Assembly (NCBI RefSeq): GCF_014489555.1
Contig: NZ_CP060784.1
Span: 1,612,001-1,676,000 of the forward strand
Length of the DNA: 64,000 nt
Source: Hymenobacter qilianensis
GTDB taxonomy: Bacteria; Bacteroidota; Bacteroidia; Cytophagales; Hymenobacteraceae
Direction: 5' to 3'
Every line of letters begins with the position of its first letter. Positions within the stretch are counted from its first letter, which is position 1. The notes below the pieces were generated by a model. That model did no database searches, had not been told where the DNA came from, and saw nothing but the letters and a program-made list of their open reading frames with translations. The translations under genes were made by a program, and so were the position numbers. Below are positions 46,858 to 58,900 of the stretch, one piece after another.

Positions 46858-47913
46858 ATGAAAGGTTTCGTGTCCAGCCGCTTGCACCCATTGCTGACTC
46901 TGCTCTTGCTCGTTGGCCTGATGGTGGGCGGCTTGTGCGTAGCCACATTTTTCATCGCTGTTCTGGCCAGCAGCATCTACGATATTGGCTTGCTGGAGAT
47001 GGGCAACGTCACGCGCCGGCCCGGGTCGCACCCCGATGGCTGGTCGCTGCTTATGCTCAGTCAGGGCCTGACGCTGTTTATTGGCTTTGCCGGTTCGGCA
47101 TTGGCGCTGGCCTGGATGCAGGGCTACCGCTGGGCCGAGTATTTTGCCCCCCGGCGGCCCACACACAATGAATGGCTGCTGCTCGCTGGAGTGCTCGTTA
47201 TCGTCAGCCTGCCCGCCATGTCGAGCTTAGTAGAATGGAATGCCAAGATGCATTTCCCGCCTTTCATGCAGGGGTTTGAAACGTGGGCGCGGCAGCTGGA
47301 GGATCAAGCGGAAGCCATGACCAAGTCGCTGACGCAGTTCAATACGGTTACGCGTCTTCTGGTGGCTCTGCTGGTTATTGCCATTGTGCCGGCCATTAGT
47401 GAGGAGCTGGTATTTCGGGGAGTGGTACAGCGCAATCTGGTGCAGTGGACGGGCAGTCACCACGCCGGTATCTGGCTGGCGGCCGCTATTTTCAGCGCCA
47501 TTCACTTCCAGTTTTTTGGCTTTATCCCGCGTCTGGCCCTGGGCGTAATTTTTGGCTACCTCTATGCCTGGAGCGGCAATATTCTGGTGCCCATGGCGGC
47601 TCACTTCACCCAGAATGCGTTTCAGCTCTTGCTGCTGTACTTAGTGCAGCAGCGCGCCCTGACTACCGATGCCTTCAATCCCGACTCAACCGAGAGTCTG
47701 CCCTGGCCGCTTGTATTGATTTCGGCCCTGCTCACGGCTGGCATACTGTATTATCTGTACCAAAAAATGGCCCCCACCGCCGAACCTACTGAGGCTCATA
47801 CCATTGGCAGCACCGGGGTAGCCGTGCGCGCCGCCGACGCGCCCGTGCCGCATGAGCGCCACACGCTCAGCGGTCGGGGCATTGAGGTCGATGATGACAA
47901 GTCGGCTTCCTAA
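46858..47913 (+). CDS. CPBP-family intramembrane metalloprotease
   Basis: A 351-residue membrane protein with about eight hydrophobic segments and the CPBP motifs: EELVFRGVVQRNL (Glu-Glu and Arg of motif 1), the His in FSAIHFQFFGFIPRLALGVIFGYL, and NILVPMAAHFTQNAF. Related to Rce1 and abortive-infection proteins; the substrate is unknown. It is followed after about 90 bases by cdsA. Confidence 0.88.
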   Translation: MKGFVSSRLHPLLTLLLLVGLMVGGLCVATFFIAVLASSIYDIGLLEMGNVTRRPGSHPDGWSLLMLSQGLTLFIGFAGSALALAWMQGYRWAEYFAPRRPTHNEWLLLAGVLVIVSLPAMSSLVEWNAKMHFPPFMQGFETWARQLEDQAEAMTKSLTQFNTVTRLLVALLVIAIVPAISEELVFRGVVQRNLVQWTGSHHAGIWLAAAIFSAIHFQFFGFIPRLALGVIFGYLYAWSGNILVPMAAHFTQNAFQLLLLYLVQQRALTTDAFNPDSTESLPWPLVLISALLTAGILYYLYQKMAPTAEPTEAHTIGSTGVAVRAADAPVPHERHTLSGRGIEVDDDKSAS

Positions 47914-48003
47914 CTTTTATCTTCCCTTAACCTCGCTATTTTGCCCCCCACGCCCGCCCCAGCCGAATCCGCTCTGACCGATCAGCCCCCAGGCAAGAAG
48001 CCG

Positions 48004-48912
48004 ATGTCCAACCTAGCGCAGCGCGTTATTTTCGGGGCGCTGGGCGCGGTGCTGCTGTTCGGCTGCATCTGGTACAGCGCGTGGAGTTTCGCGGTGTTTT
48101 TTGCGTTGGTGCAGGCTAAGATGCTGCTCGAATTTTACCGCATGATGCGCAAGACCGGCTACGCGCCGGTCGCGGCTATGGGAGTAGGAGTGAGCGTGCT
48201 GCTCTTCATGGGCGTACACCTGATTGCAGGCGCCGGGCATTACAATACGGAAGGCAATTCGGCCATTCAGATTTACAACGCGGATGCAGCGCCGGGGAGC
48301 CCGGTGGCTTTTTATTCGTTCGGCTTTCTGATTCAGCGTGCTTTACTCAGTAGTCTGGTTCTCATCCCCGTCCTGCTGATTTTGCGGGAAATGATTCTGT
48401 GGCCGCGCTCAAAAAACCCGTTTGGGAATATTGGGGTGAACCTGCTGGGCCTGTTTTACGTGAGTATTCCGATGAGTCTGCTCAGCGTGCTGGCCTTTAC
48501 CGATGCTGGCTACGACTTCCGCCGTGTTCTCGCCCTGCTCTTCCTCGTCTGGACCGCCGACATTGGCGCTTACGCCGCTGGCAAAACCATGGGCAAGCAC
48601 AAATTGGCCCCCAACATTTCGCCCGGCAAAACCTGGGAAGGCTGGATTGGCGGAGCGTTGCTGACGCTGGTGATGGGCTGGGCCTTAGGCTATTTGCTGC
48701 CCGATATGCCGCTTTCACACCGCTTAGTGGCTGCGGCTGTTGTAGCCGTATTTGGGGTGCTCGGCGACCTAGCCGAGTCGATGCTCAAGCGTAGCGTAGG
48801 CGTGAAGGACTCCGGCCGGATTCTGCCCGGGCACGGTGGCTTGCTTGATCGGTTTGATGCGTTGCTGCTGGTGCTGCCGGTGTTGGTGCTCCTACAGCTA
48901 TTAGTGGAGTAA
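48004..48912 (+). CDS. cdsA: phosphatidate cytidylyltransferase CdsA
   Basis: A 302-residue inner-membrane CdsA with seven or eight hydrophobic segments. The family signature near the C-terminus is present: S...R..KD-type SVGVKDSGRILPGHGGLLDRFDALL. KHKLAPNISPGKTWEGWIGG is the other conserved block. It makes CDP-diacylglycerol from CTP and phosphatidate. I used ATG at 48004; the upstream TTG frame (Pro-rich) runs from a motif copy. psd follows 1.9 kb downstream. Confidence 0.93.
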   Translation: MSNLAQRVIFGALGAVLLFGCIWYSAWSFAVFFALVQAKMLLEFYRMMRKTGYAPVAAMGVGVSVLLFMGVHLIAGAGHYNTEGNSAIQIYNADAAPGSPVAFYSFGFLIQRALLSSLVLIPVLLILREMILWPRSKNPFGNIGVNLLGLFYVSIPMSLLSVLAFTDAGYDFRRVLALLFLVWTADIGAYAAGKTMGKHKLAPNISPGKTWEGWIGGALLTLVMGWALGYLLPDMPLSHRLVAAAVVAVFGVLGDLAESMLKRSVGVKDSGRILPGHGGLLDRFDALLLVLPVLVLLQLLVE

Positions 48913-48989
48913 GCCTTACTTTCCGGCTTACTAGGGGCAATTCCCAGAAACGCTTCGCATAGCTCTTGTTTCTAATAGTTTATTGCATA

Positions 48990-49043
48990 AGCTCCACAGC
49001 TTTCAACTGTGGAGCTGCAACCTGTTTCGTTGCCTCAAACAGG
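48990..49043. other. two tandem hairpins in the cdsA-gdhA intergenic region
   Basis: Hairpin 1 has 10-base perfect arms AGCTCCACAG/CTGTGGAGCT (48990-48999, 49007-49016). Hairpin 2 has 7-base arms CCTGTTT/AAACAGG (49021-49027, 49037-49043). Neither has a T-run. The repeated word ATTGCATA flanks them. The whole 48913-49219 interval holds no gene. Confidence 0.5.
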
Positions 49044-49119
49044 GCGTAGCGTCTGGATTGGGGCAATTATTGCATAGCAAAGCATCAAGGCGGTTTATTC
49101 AGCGTATGCACAAACCTAG

Positions 49120-49127
49120 TACCTTTG
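49120..49127 (+). promoter_or_regulatory. candidate -7 box of gdhA (TACCTTTG)
   Basis: An exact TAnnTTTG match 93 bases upstream of the gdhA start. A weak TTTATT stands about 25 bases before it in place of a -33 TTG. Confidence 0.4.
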
Positions 49128-49219
49128 ACCACCCCAAACCCAGGGGACATTTACGGCTCCACCCGGCCTTAATGTGCCTCCAATCATAATTCCCACCCTT
49201 TTTCAATCATTCCTCCTCT

Positions 49220-50505
49220 ATGGCTGTCACCACGGTGTACAAAGAGCCGGCCCCTATCGTGGACCGCGAAAATCCACTTGAATCCATGATGTCGCGTTTT
49301 AATATCGCGGCGGAGATTCTGGGTTTAGACGAATCAACCTACAACGTTTTAAAAGCACCTGACAAGCAGGTAATCGTCAATATTCCCGTGACCATGGACA
49401 ATGGCCAGATTCGGGTGTTTGAAGGCTACCGCGTAGTGCACAACACCATTCTGGGTCCGTCGAAAGGCGGCATCCGCTACGACATGCACGTGCACCTCGA
49501 CGAGGTGAAAGCATTGGCCGCCTGGATGACCTGGAAGTGCGCTGTAGTTGATATTCCTTATGGCGGCGCCAAGGGCGGCATCATCTGCGACCCAACGAAG
49601 ATGAGCGCCGGCGAGATTGAGCGCATGACCCGCGGCTATACGCTGGCTCTGAAAGACGTATTCGGCCCCGACCGCGACATTCCAGCGCCCGATATGGGTA
49701 CTGGCCCCCGCGAAATGGCTTGGCTTATGGATGAGTTCTCCAAAACCACGGGCGCCACTTCACCCGCCGTCGTGACGGGCAAGCCGCTGGTGATGGGGGG
49801 TCTTTGGGCCGGGTAGAAGCCACGGGCCGGGGCGTAATGGTATCTGCCATTGCTGCTATGAAAAAGCTCGGAATGGATCCCACCAAGTCGTCGGCAGCGG
49901 TGCAGGGTTTCGGCAACGTAGGCTCGTGGGCAGCTAAGCTGCTCTGCGAGAAAGGCGTAAAAATTAAGGGTGTCTCTGACATCAGCGGCGCTTACTGGAA
50001 CGAAGAAGGCATTAACATCGACGAAGCTATTGCCTACAAAAACGCGCATAACGGCCGCTTGGAAGGCTACACCGGCGCTACTTCCATGGACCCCGACGAA
50101 CTGCTGACCAGCGCTGTAGACGTACTAGTACCAGCGGCCGTAGAGGACGTGATTACGGAGCACAACGCTGAGCGAATTCAGGCGAAGCTGATTGTGGAAG
50201 GTGCCAACGGCCCTACTTCAGCCAGCGCCGACGATATTATCAACCGCAAAGGCATTATGGTAGTGCCCGACATTCTGGCTAACTCCGGCGGCGTTACTGT
50301 GTCCTACTTCGAGTGGGTACAGAACCGCCTAGGCTACAAGTGGAGTGAAGGTATGGTGATTGAGCGCGCAGCGCGCATCATGAACGATGCCTTTGAGAAA
50401 GTGTACGCCACCAGCCAGAAATACAAAGTGCCTATGCGTATTGCGGCTTACATAGTAGCCATCGATAAAGTAGCGCAGACGTACAAATTCCGCGGCGGCT
50501 ACTAA
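49220..50505 (+). CDS. gdhA: glutamate dehydrogenase, interrupted by a -1 frameshift
   Basis: A protein of about 428 residues after repair. It interconverts glutamate and 2-oxoglutarate plus ammonia. It has GYRVVHNTILGPSKGGIRY, the catalytic-Lys block DIPYGGAKGGIICDP, DIPAPDMGTGPREMAWL and, after the break, RVEATGRGV, AVQGFGNVGSWAA and VEGANGPTS. The break lies at 49795-49800: six G where seven give KPLVMGGSLGRVEATGRGV. The catalytic blocks are otherwise intact. Confidence 0.92.
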
Positions 50506-50606
50506 GCCTTTCGTACTCAGCGCCGATATCAGTTTCGTTGGTTAATTAGACCCTATAGCTGAATTGTGCGTATGCAAACAGAATAGCCCTAAAACGGTCT
50601 AATTGC

Positions 50607-50632
50607 TAGCCCGGACCATTTGGTCCGGGCTA
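50607..50632. terminator. hairpin downstream of gdhA
   Basis: Perfect arms TAGCCCGGACCA/TGGTCCGGGCTA around TT. The T-tract is weak. TATCTTTG (50631-50638) overlaps its end and could be a -7 box for psd, 136 bases downstream. Confidence 0.5.
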
Positions 50633-50773
50633 TCTTTGTCAGGCTTTTGTACATTCGTGACCAAACTCGGCAACAAAACCAGTTTTCTTTTCTGTTTGAT
50701 TAGTTGAAACCCTGTAGCTGCGCATTTTGCTGGTTGGGTTCATCCTTAGGTCAGCGCAGCTAATCTGCGATTT

Positions 50774-51454
50774 ATGAAGATTCACAAAGAAGGACGACGC
50801 ATACTATTCTTTACGCTGCTGGCTCTGCTGGCCGTTAATTTGTTGCTGTTTCGGTTTAATAGTCGCAACGAAACCTTCAACTTCATATTTGTAGGGGCAT
50901 CGGCCGTAGCCTTTTTGCTGCTGTTGCAATTTTTTCGCAGCCCTTACCGCAATCTGCTTACCCACGAAGATCTGCTTATCGCTCCCGCCGATGGCAAAGT
51001 AGTGGTGATTGAAGACGTGCACGAGCCTGAGTACTTTGACGATACGCGCAAGCAGATCAGCATCTTCATGTCGCCTATCAACGTGCACATCACCCGTAAC
51101 CCGATTTCGGGTGTGGTGCGCTATTTCAAATATCACCCCGGCAACTATTTGGTCGCCTGGCATCCCAAGAGTAGCACCAAAAACGAGCGCACTACAGTCG
51201 TAGTGCAGTCGGAAGCCGGGCCCATGGTCCTCTTCCGGCAGATTGCCGGCGCTATGGCCCGACGCATTGTATGGTACGTGAGCGAAGGCGACGAAGTAAG
51301 CCAGGGCGAAGAGTTTGGCTTCATCAAGTTCGGCTCCCGCGTCGATATATACGTGCCGCTGGATACTGTATTGAAAGTGCAGCTCGGCGATAAAGTGAAG
51401 GGCGGCGAAACAGTTATTGCCCAGCTGAAAACGGAAACCCCGAGTCTTTTCTAA
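50774..51454 (+). CDS. psd: phosphatidylserine decarboxylase proenzyme
   Basis: A 226-residue short-type Psd. It decarboxylates phosphatidylserine to phosphatidylethanolamine. The N-terminus has two hydrophobic stretches (about residues 10-27 and 33-52). ISIFMSPINVHITRNP and ERTTVVVQSEAGPMVLFRQIAGAMARRIV are conserved blocks. The self-cleavage site is GFIKFGSRVDIYVP, where the bond before Ser is cut to make the pyruvoyl group. A terminator follows. Confidence 0.93.
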   Translation: MKIHKEGRRILFFTLLALLAVNLLLFRFNSRNETFNFIFVGASAVAFLLLLQFFRSPYRNLLTHEDLLIAPADGKVVVIEDVHEPEYFDDTRKQISIFMSPINVHITRNPISGVVRYFKYHPGNYLVAWHPKSSTKNERTTVVVQSEAGPMVLFRQIAGAMARRIVWYVSEGDEVSQGEEFGFIKFGSRVDIYVPLDTVLKVQLGDKVKGGETVIAQLKTETPSLF

Positions 51455-51479
51455 CCCGCACAAACGATCTGTGATACCC

Positions 51480-51515
51480 AAAAAAGCCCCCAGACTTAGT
51501 CTGGGGGCTTTTTTA
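51480..51515. terminator. bidirectional terminator between convergent genes
   Basis: Inverted repeat AAAAAAGCCCCCAGACT / AGTCTGGGGGCTTTTTT between psd and the convergent DHFR-like gene. Confidence 0.9.
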
Positions 51516-52046
51516 TTCAATGTTAGTTAGCTGATAATGTAATAGCGTCATGCCATCAGGCCAAGTATGGGTACGCAGCAATTTAAGCGGTTGTGAGTGT
51601 TTTGGCTCATGCCACAGCGGAATACCGTTGCCTAGTAGCCTCGGAACCACAAACAGCATCAGCTCATCAACCTGCCCTGCGGCCAGTAAAGGGGCCACAA
51701 GCTTACCGCCTCCAATAAGCCAGATTGTGCCGCCTTCTTCCTGCCGCAATTCCCGGACAAACTCGGCTGCATCCGTCGTTACAAACCTGACGGACGGATG
51801 CACCGCTTCAGTGGGCGGGTTGCTGGTAAAAACGTAATTGATAAGCTCAGGGTACGACCATTCACCAAAGGTGAGCACCTGCTCATAGGTAGTGCGGCCC
51901 TGCAAAGTCGTGTCTATCGTTGAAAGAAAGTCGGCGTAGCCATAGTCCTCGCCCGGTAGGAGAGGTGGTAGCCAGTCTACTGAGCCATCAGGCGAGGCGA
52001 TGTAGCCGTCGAGACTCGCGGCAATGTACAGGACCACTTTGCGCAT
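51513..52046 (-). CDS. dihydrofolate-reductase-like (RibD C-terminal fold) protein
   Basis: A 177-residue protein of the YyaP/RibD_C family: MRKVVLYIAASLDGYIASPDGSVDWL, LQGRTTYEQVL, EGGTIWLIGGGKLVAPLLAAGQVDEL and PRLLGNGIPLW. The fold binds NADPH. The family members of this size are not true folate reductases, and the substrate is unknown. Confidence 0.88.
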   Translation of the reverse strand: MRKVVLYIAASLDGYIASPDGSVDWLPPLLPGEDYGYADFLSTIDTTLQGRTTYEQVLTFGEWSYPELINYVFTSNPPTEAVHPSVRFVTTDAAEFVRELRQEEGGTIWLIGGGKLVAPLLAAGQVDELMLFVVPRLLGNGIPLWHEPKHSQPLKLLRTHTWPDGMTLLHYQLTNIE

Positions 52047-52936
52047 ACAGTTGGTATAAGGTTAACATAATCTGACCAGAAAATCTTCAGGCTTTTCGAG
52101 GGCTGAGCCCGTGAATTTAGGATGCTGTAGCCCTGCGCATGTCAAGCCATAAGCTTGGCTGAACAGTAAAGGCAAACTAGTCATAGAACATACTTAGCGT
52201 ACGCCTGTGCCTTGGTTATAAGGCATATAAGCTTGTATAGACCCTTTGAACAAAGTAGGAGAATCTGCAAACTAGTGCAATACGATTCTTTAAGCCCAGC
52301 AACTTGCTACTGCATATGTTCTTTATAAAATACGGCTAAAACCAGGTCTTGAAGCCAAATAACAGATTCTTAGAAAGGTCCTGCTTAAAAATAGGCTCCT
52401 ATCTGTTTATGCAAAGCATTAGTGATGAATCTCTGAATAGGCTATGTGCTTGTATGCAATGGCTTACTATAAGTTTGGAGAATTAAACATTTCCGGGTTT
52501 AAATTATATTAAGTGTGTTATCTGATTGCTTAAATCACAAACTTGTTTGTTGTATAAACAATTGATAAACAATGTATTAGACTATTATGATGATTGCAAA
52601 CGACTATTTATTTCTAAGCTCAACAATTGCGGTAATCTAGGTACATAGTTTATATCAAATATAGATTTTATAAGTCTGTTGGTCGACTACAAACCGCTGT
52701 TAAGCGGGCAAAACACGTGCTTTACGGATAAACCATAAAAAATGTTGTAATTATTCTGAAGAAATTAGAAGCGTCACATTTTTTGTTGGATATTCACATA
52801 GATATTGGTCAATAGGCTCCAATTGTAAGCATTCTTCGCATTCCTGTTTCTTGCTCTCTTTAGCTTGTTGGTCAGCATTTAATTTTTGCACTTAAACAAT
52901 ACCTATTAGTACACATCTACCCCTCATACCACATCT
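52047..52936. other. 890-base AT-rich intergenic region
   Basis: No open frame of more than about 40 codons that looks coding. The composition is far more AT-rich than both neighbours. TAATTTTTGC (about 52880) resembles a promoter box about 55 bases before the giant gene. I see no direct repeats, IS ends or tRNA remnant. It may carry the regulatory region of the giant secreted protein or be a remnant of a lost gene. Confidence 0.5.
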
Positions 52937-55900
52937 ATGAGTACACTTCTACCCACCCCCCAAAGCGGGATACATCGCAAGGCCTACGGGCTCTTGCTGT
53001 TCCTGCTGCTACTGGCTGCCCAGGTCTCGGCGCAAAATAGTATTAGTACAGGCCTTATATCTGGTAGTCCATTTTGCGCAGGTAGTACTGTGAATGTGAC
53101 TTTCAACTTTGATGGCCCAAGGTCTACGGGTGCTACCTATACATTTAGAGCCGAGTTATCGGATGCCAACGGAGCTTTTAATTCTCCTGCAACAAACATT
53201 ACTAGCCCTAATTCACCAACCCAATTTTCTTTAAATAATGGCGGCAATGGCAGTGGGACTATTAACGCCACTCTACCAAGTAGCACTAATACAGGCGAGG
53301 GATATCGTATTAGAGTGGTCACGAATGCGCTACCAAATGGTGGTCTATCAGCTAGTATCCTGAAGATAAATGCAACGGTAGGAAAACCTACTGCTATAAC
53401 CATTGCGTCAGGAATCGAACCAACCTGCCAGTTAACGAATAGCACCACTACAACGAATTATGCCACCACGGCTACTAACAGCACAGGATTTAACTGGTCG
53501 CTGAGTAAAACCACAGCTGGTACAATTTCCTCGACAGGTGTCGTAACCTGGGCCAGTGGTTTTTCCGGCTCAGTTGATATTCAAGTAACGGCTAACGGCT
53601 GTAATGGGCCTTCTGCTCAAACTGTGAGGTCGGTGACCATCAATGCTGCACCTACGGTAGCCTCAATTACTGGCACAGCGGCGGCATGTGTAGGCGGCAC
53701 TACCACCCTAAGCACCGCTACTACCGGTGGCGGGTGGAGCAGTTCAAATACGGCAGTTGCTACTGTTGATGCAGCATCAGGTATAGTTACAGGCGTTAGC
53801 GTCGGCTCAGCCATCATTAGCTATACACTCACCAACAATGGCTGCTCCAATAGTGCTACTCGAGCTGTTTCTATTACTGCTGTCCCTAATGCCCCCACGG
53901 CCAGCGTAACCCAACAGCCTACCTGCGCTTTAGCTACAGGCACTATCACAGTTAGCCTTCCAGCTCCAGCCACCGGTATCACTTATAGCATCGACGGCAC
54001 CAATTACATTAATACAAGTGGTGTGTTCTCGGGTCTGGCAGCGGGCGACTATTTCGTGTCGACGCGCAGCAACGGCTGTACTTCCGGTACGACCAAAGTT
54101 ACAGTCAATCCACAGCCTGCTGCACCTACTGCCTCGATTAGTGCGAGTGACCCAACTACCTTCTGCGCTGGCGGCTCCGTAACCCTTACTGCTTCAGAAG
54201 GCACAAGCTATTCGTGGAGCAGCGGCCAGACCACGCGAGCCATTACCGTAAGTGCCAGTGGTAATTATTCTGTTACGGTTACTAACAACGGCTGCTCGGC
54301 TACTTCGGACGCTACGGCTGTAACGGTTAATCCTGTGCCCAGCGCTGCCTTCACTTACAGCGGTTCGCCATTTTGTAAGTCGGGCACTAATCCATCGCCG
54401 GCTGTTACTGGTGCTATGGGGGGCAAATTTACCTCAACCAACGGTCTGACCCTGAATGAAAACACGGGTGAGATTAACCTGAGTGCAAGCACGGCCGGCA
54501 CGTATACCGTAACCTATACGGTGTCGGGCACCTGCTCTAATAGCGCCACTGCCGCCGTCACGATTACGAACACTCCGGTGGCGACGTTCTCGTACGGTGC
54601 TGCTGCATATTGCACCTCTGTTTCCTCTGCTCCGGCCATACTGGCTACAGGCGCTACGGCTGGCACATTTACAGCTTCTCCCGCCGGCCTGACCCTGGAT
54701 GCTGCCACCGGCCAGATCACGCCCGGCACCAGTACGCCGGGTACTTACGTGGTGACTAACTTGATTGCCGCCAGCGATGGATGCAATGTCACGTCGGCTA
54801 CAAAGTCTGTAACGATAAATGCTGCCCCTGCTATTACCGCTCAGCCCCAGCCCGCAACCCAAACCGTAGGCGAGGCAGCCAGCTTCTCCGTCGCGGCAAC
54901 GGGTACCGGCCTCACGTATCAGTGGTACAAAGGGCTTGTAGGCTCGGGTGCTCCTATCGGTGGCGCCACCAGCAGCACCTATTCAATTAGCTCGGTAACT
55001 ACTGCTAATGGCGGTAGCTATTATGTGACGGTAAGCGGTGAGTGCACCCCACCGGTTACCAGCAGCGTAGCCACACTGACCGTAAACAAGCTAGACCAAA
55101 CCATCACCTTTGCGGCTATAGACTCGAAAGTGTATGGCGTCAGACCATTTGCAATCAGTGCATCAGCTACTTCCAACTTGCCAGTGATTATTTCAGTAGC
55201 AAGGGGACCAGCTATTCTCACCAAAGGGGAGCTTTTTATCACAGGAGTTGGTGAGGTAATTATCGAAGCTTTTCAGGGCGGTAACGACACGTATAATGCT
55301 GCAACCGACGTAACGCGTAGCTTCACGGTAACCCCAGCTACGCCTGCTGTCGCGATTACCGGCGGAACCTTCACGTACAACACGCAGGCGCATCCAGCCA
55401 CCGGCGTGAGCGTGACAGGCGTGAATGGAGATAACTTGACGATTACTTCCGTAACGTACGAAGGCACTGATGGTACATCGTACAGCGCCAGCACCACAGC
55501 TCCTCGTAATGCCGGCAAGTACCTAGCTACGTCCACGTATGCTGCCAGCACTAACTACACTACCAATAGCGCCACGGCAGCTATTACCATCGAGCGTAAA
55601 GAGCTTACTGCCACGGCTGACAATAAGAGCAAGTCCTACGGGGATGCAACTCCACCCTTGACGGTAAGCTATGATGGCTTTGCCGGAACCGAGGATGCCA
55701 GCGCGCTGACTATTGCTCCCGTTGCAGCTACGGCTTCTAACGAAAGCAGTGGATTTGGCACATATCCCATCTCTGTAAGTGGTGGCGTAGCTACAAACTA
55801 CAGCTTCACTTATGTAGCCGGTACGCTGACTGTTGCTAAGGCCGCCCTGACGGTAACGGCTGACCCCGCAAGCCGCGTGTACGGAGATGACAATCCTTCT

Positions 55901-58900
55901 TTTACGGCCACGGTCTCTGGTCAGAAGAACGATGATACCTTCACAACCGGCGGCAGCAGCACAGCCTCGGTTGGCTCACCAGTGGGCAGTGCCTATGTTA
56001 TTACACCCACCATCAGCGGGGAAGCGCTGGCTAACTACACGGTAAATCCTGTTCCTGCCAACCTAAGCATCACCGCTCGCCCTATCACCATTACGGCAGC
56101 TTCTGACCTGACAAAGGTATACGGCGACGATGAGCCAGCCGCTTTTGCTTATACGGTTAGCGGCCGTGGCTTAGCCAGCACCGACGTATTCACGGGTGCA
56201 TTGAGCCGTGTGGGGGCAAAAATGTAGGTTCTTACGCCATTCAGCAAGGAACGCTGTCCATCAAAAACAGCTCGACCAATGCCTCGGCTATAAATAACTA
56301 TACGGTTTCGTATAACACGAATGACTTCGTTATCACAACGAAAGCCGTTACGGTGACCCCCAGATCTGGTCAGAGCAAAACCTATGGCGCTACCGAGCCG
56401 GCTTTAGCTTACGAGCCAGTAGTATTAGTTGGAACGGACGCCTTCACTGGCAGCTTGTCCAGAGAACAGGGCAGCACGGTAGGTTCTTATGACATTACCC
56501 AGGGCTCCCTGGCCCTGAGCAATAACTACGTACTGAGCCTGACCGCTGGGGTGAAGTTTACAATCACGGCAAAAGCCTTAACAGCTTCTATCGTTGCCAG
56601 CAACAAAGAGTATGATGGCGGCACGACAGCAAGCGCAACAGGCAGCGTACCCGCCGCCGATGTGGTAACCGGTGATGAGGTAGCTATAGCAGTAAGCGAT
56701 GCCGCTTTTGCTACCAAACAGGTTGGAACAAATAAAACTGTGACTGCAACAGTAGCTCTGACAGGAGAGGCTGCCCGTAACTACAGCTTGTCGGCCACCT
56801 CAGCCACAGCAACTGCCGAAATCACGGCCAAGCCGCTAACAGCTTCCATTACCGCTGACAGCAAAGTATATGACGGAACTACGCTGGCCAGCATCGCTAC
56901 CCGCACTTTAGTAGGAGTGATTAGCCCGGACGCCGTTACCCTGACGGTTGGCACCGCTGCATTCGCAGATAAGAACGTAGCTGATAGTAAAACCGTCGCG
57001 GCAGCAGGCCTGCGCCTGGACGGCGCGGATGCCGGCAACTACTCGGTTAACACTACGGCTACGGCCACGGCCGCTATTACTGCCCGGCCTATTGTAGTAA
57101 CGGCTGCTGCGAACCAAAGTAAGGTGTATGGTACGACTACTGATCCAGTATTAGGGTACTCGATTACTACGGGTTCAAAAGTAGACGGCGACAATTTCTC
57201 GGGCCAATTGGCGCGTGCTGGTGGCGAGAACGTGAATACCTACGCCATCGATCTGGGTACGCTCAGCCTGGGCACAAACTATGACTTGAGCATGACCGCT
57301 GGCAGCACCTTTGCCATTACCCGCAAAGCACTCACGGCATCGATTCTGGCGCAGAGTAAAGTATATGATGCTACTAGTAATGCCACTGCTTTGGGCAGCG
57401 TGCCCGCCGCCAGCCTGGTAGGAAGTGATGTAGTAACGGTAGCCGTTACAAATGCTCAGTTCAACGACAAAAAAGTTGGACAGAATAAAGCAGTAACCGC
57501 AACCGTAGCGCTGGGGGCAATTCTGCCAGCAACTACAGCCTGACCGCCAACTCAGCTTCAACAACAGCCAACATCACGGCCGCTGAGTTAACCCCCGTGT
57601 TCACCGCTGCTCATAAAGTATACGACGGCAGCACGGCAGCTACCATCACGACCCGTTCTCTGGATGGTGTGTTGGAAACTGACGCGGTAACCCTCACGGG
57701 TGGTAGTGCCAGCTTCGCCAATAAGAATGTAGACATCAACAAGATTGTAACCGGCAGCAGCTTCAGACTGGATGGTGGCGACGCCGGCAACTATAGCCTG
57801 CCGACTACTAATCCTACTGCCCAGGCTAACATCACTGCAAAAGAACTGACAATTGGCATTACGGCCACCAGCAAGCCCTATGACGGCAACAGAAATGCTA
57901 CCGTAACGGCTATCATCACCAATGGCCTAGTTACTAATGATGCTGTAACAGTAAACGCTGTCGGCGGATTGTTTGATACCAAGAACGCGGGTACGGGCAA
58001 AACAGTGACGGCGGATGTGAGCATCACCGGGGGCGCCGATGCCGGCAATTACACTGCCAACACAATGGCTGCTACTACGGCTGCTATTACTGCCAAAACG
58101 CTGGTCATTGACATTGCCGCTCAGAATAAGGTGTATGATGGTAACAAAAACGCGGCTGTGACTGCTTCAATCGCCAGTGGCCTGGTTGAGAAAGACGCTG
58201 TAACAGTGAGTGTTCTCAACGGTCTGTTCGACAACAAAAATGTCGGTACGGGCAAAACGGTGACCGGTGACGTAAGCAAAGCCGGTGCTGATGCGGGTAA
58301 CTACACAGCCAACACCACGGCCATTGCCACGGCTGACATCTCAGCTAAAGAGCTGGTTATTTCGCTTAGCGCAACAGACAAGGTCTACGACGGAAATGCT
58401 ACGGCTACTACTTCAGCCTTCCTCGCTGCTACCAGCGGTCTGGTAGCCGGGGATGTAGTGACAGTAGCTTCTACTGGCGGCACGTTTGCCGACAAGAATG
58501 TGGCTCCGGGCAAGGCAGTTACGGCGACGGTAAGCAAAGCAGGTGCGGATGCTGGCAACTATACGGCTAACACCAGTGCTGCTGCTACGGCTGCTATTAC
58601 CGCCAAAGCGCTGGTTGCTTCAGCAACAGCTGCCAGCAAGGTGTATGACGGCACCGGGGCCGCCACGATCCTGACCCGTACTCTGGAAGGCAAGGCAATG
58701 GGAGATGATGTTAGTCTGACGGCTGGCACGGCTTCCTTCTCCGACAAAGGTGTAGGTACGGCCAAAACTGTCTCGGTAGTGAATTTGGACTTGATTGGTG
58801 CTGATGCAAAGAATTACACCTTCAACAGTTCCACTACGACTACTGCCGATATCACGAAGTTGAGCACTACTGGCACCTTTGTATCAAAAGACAAAGTGTA

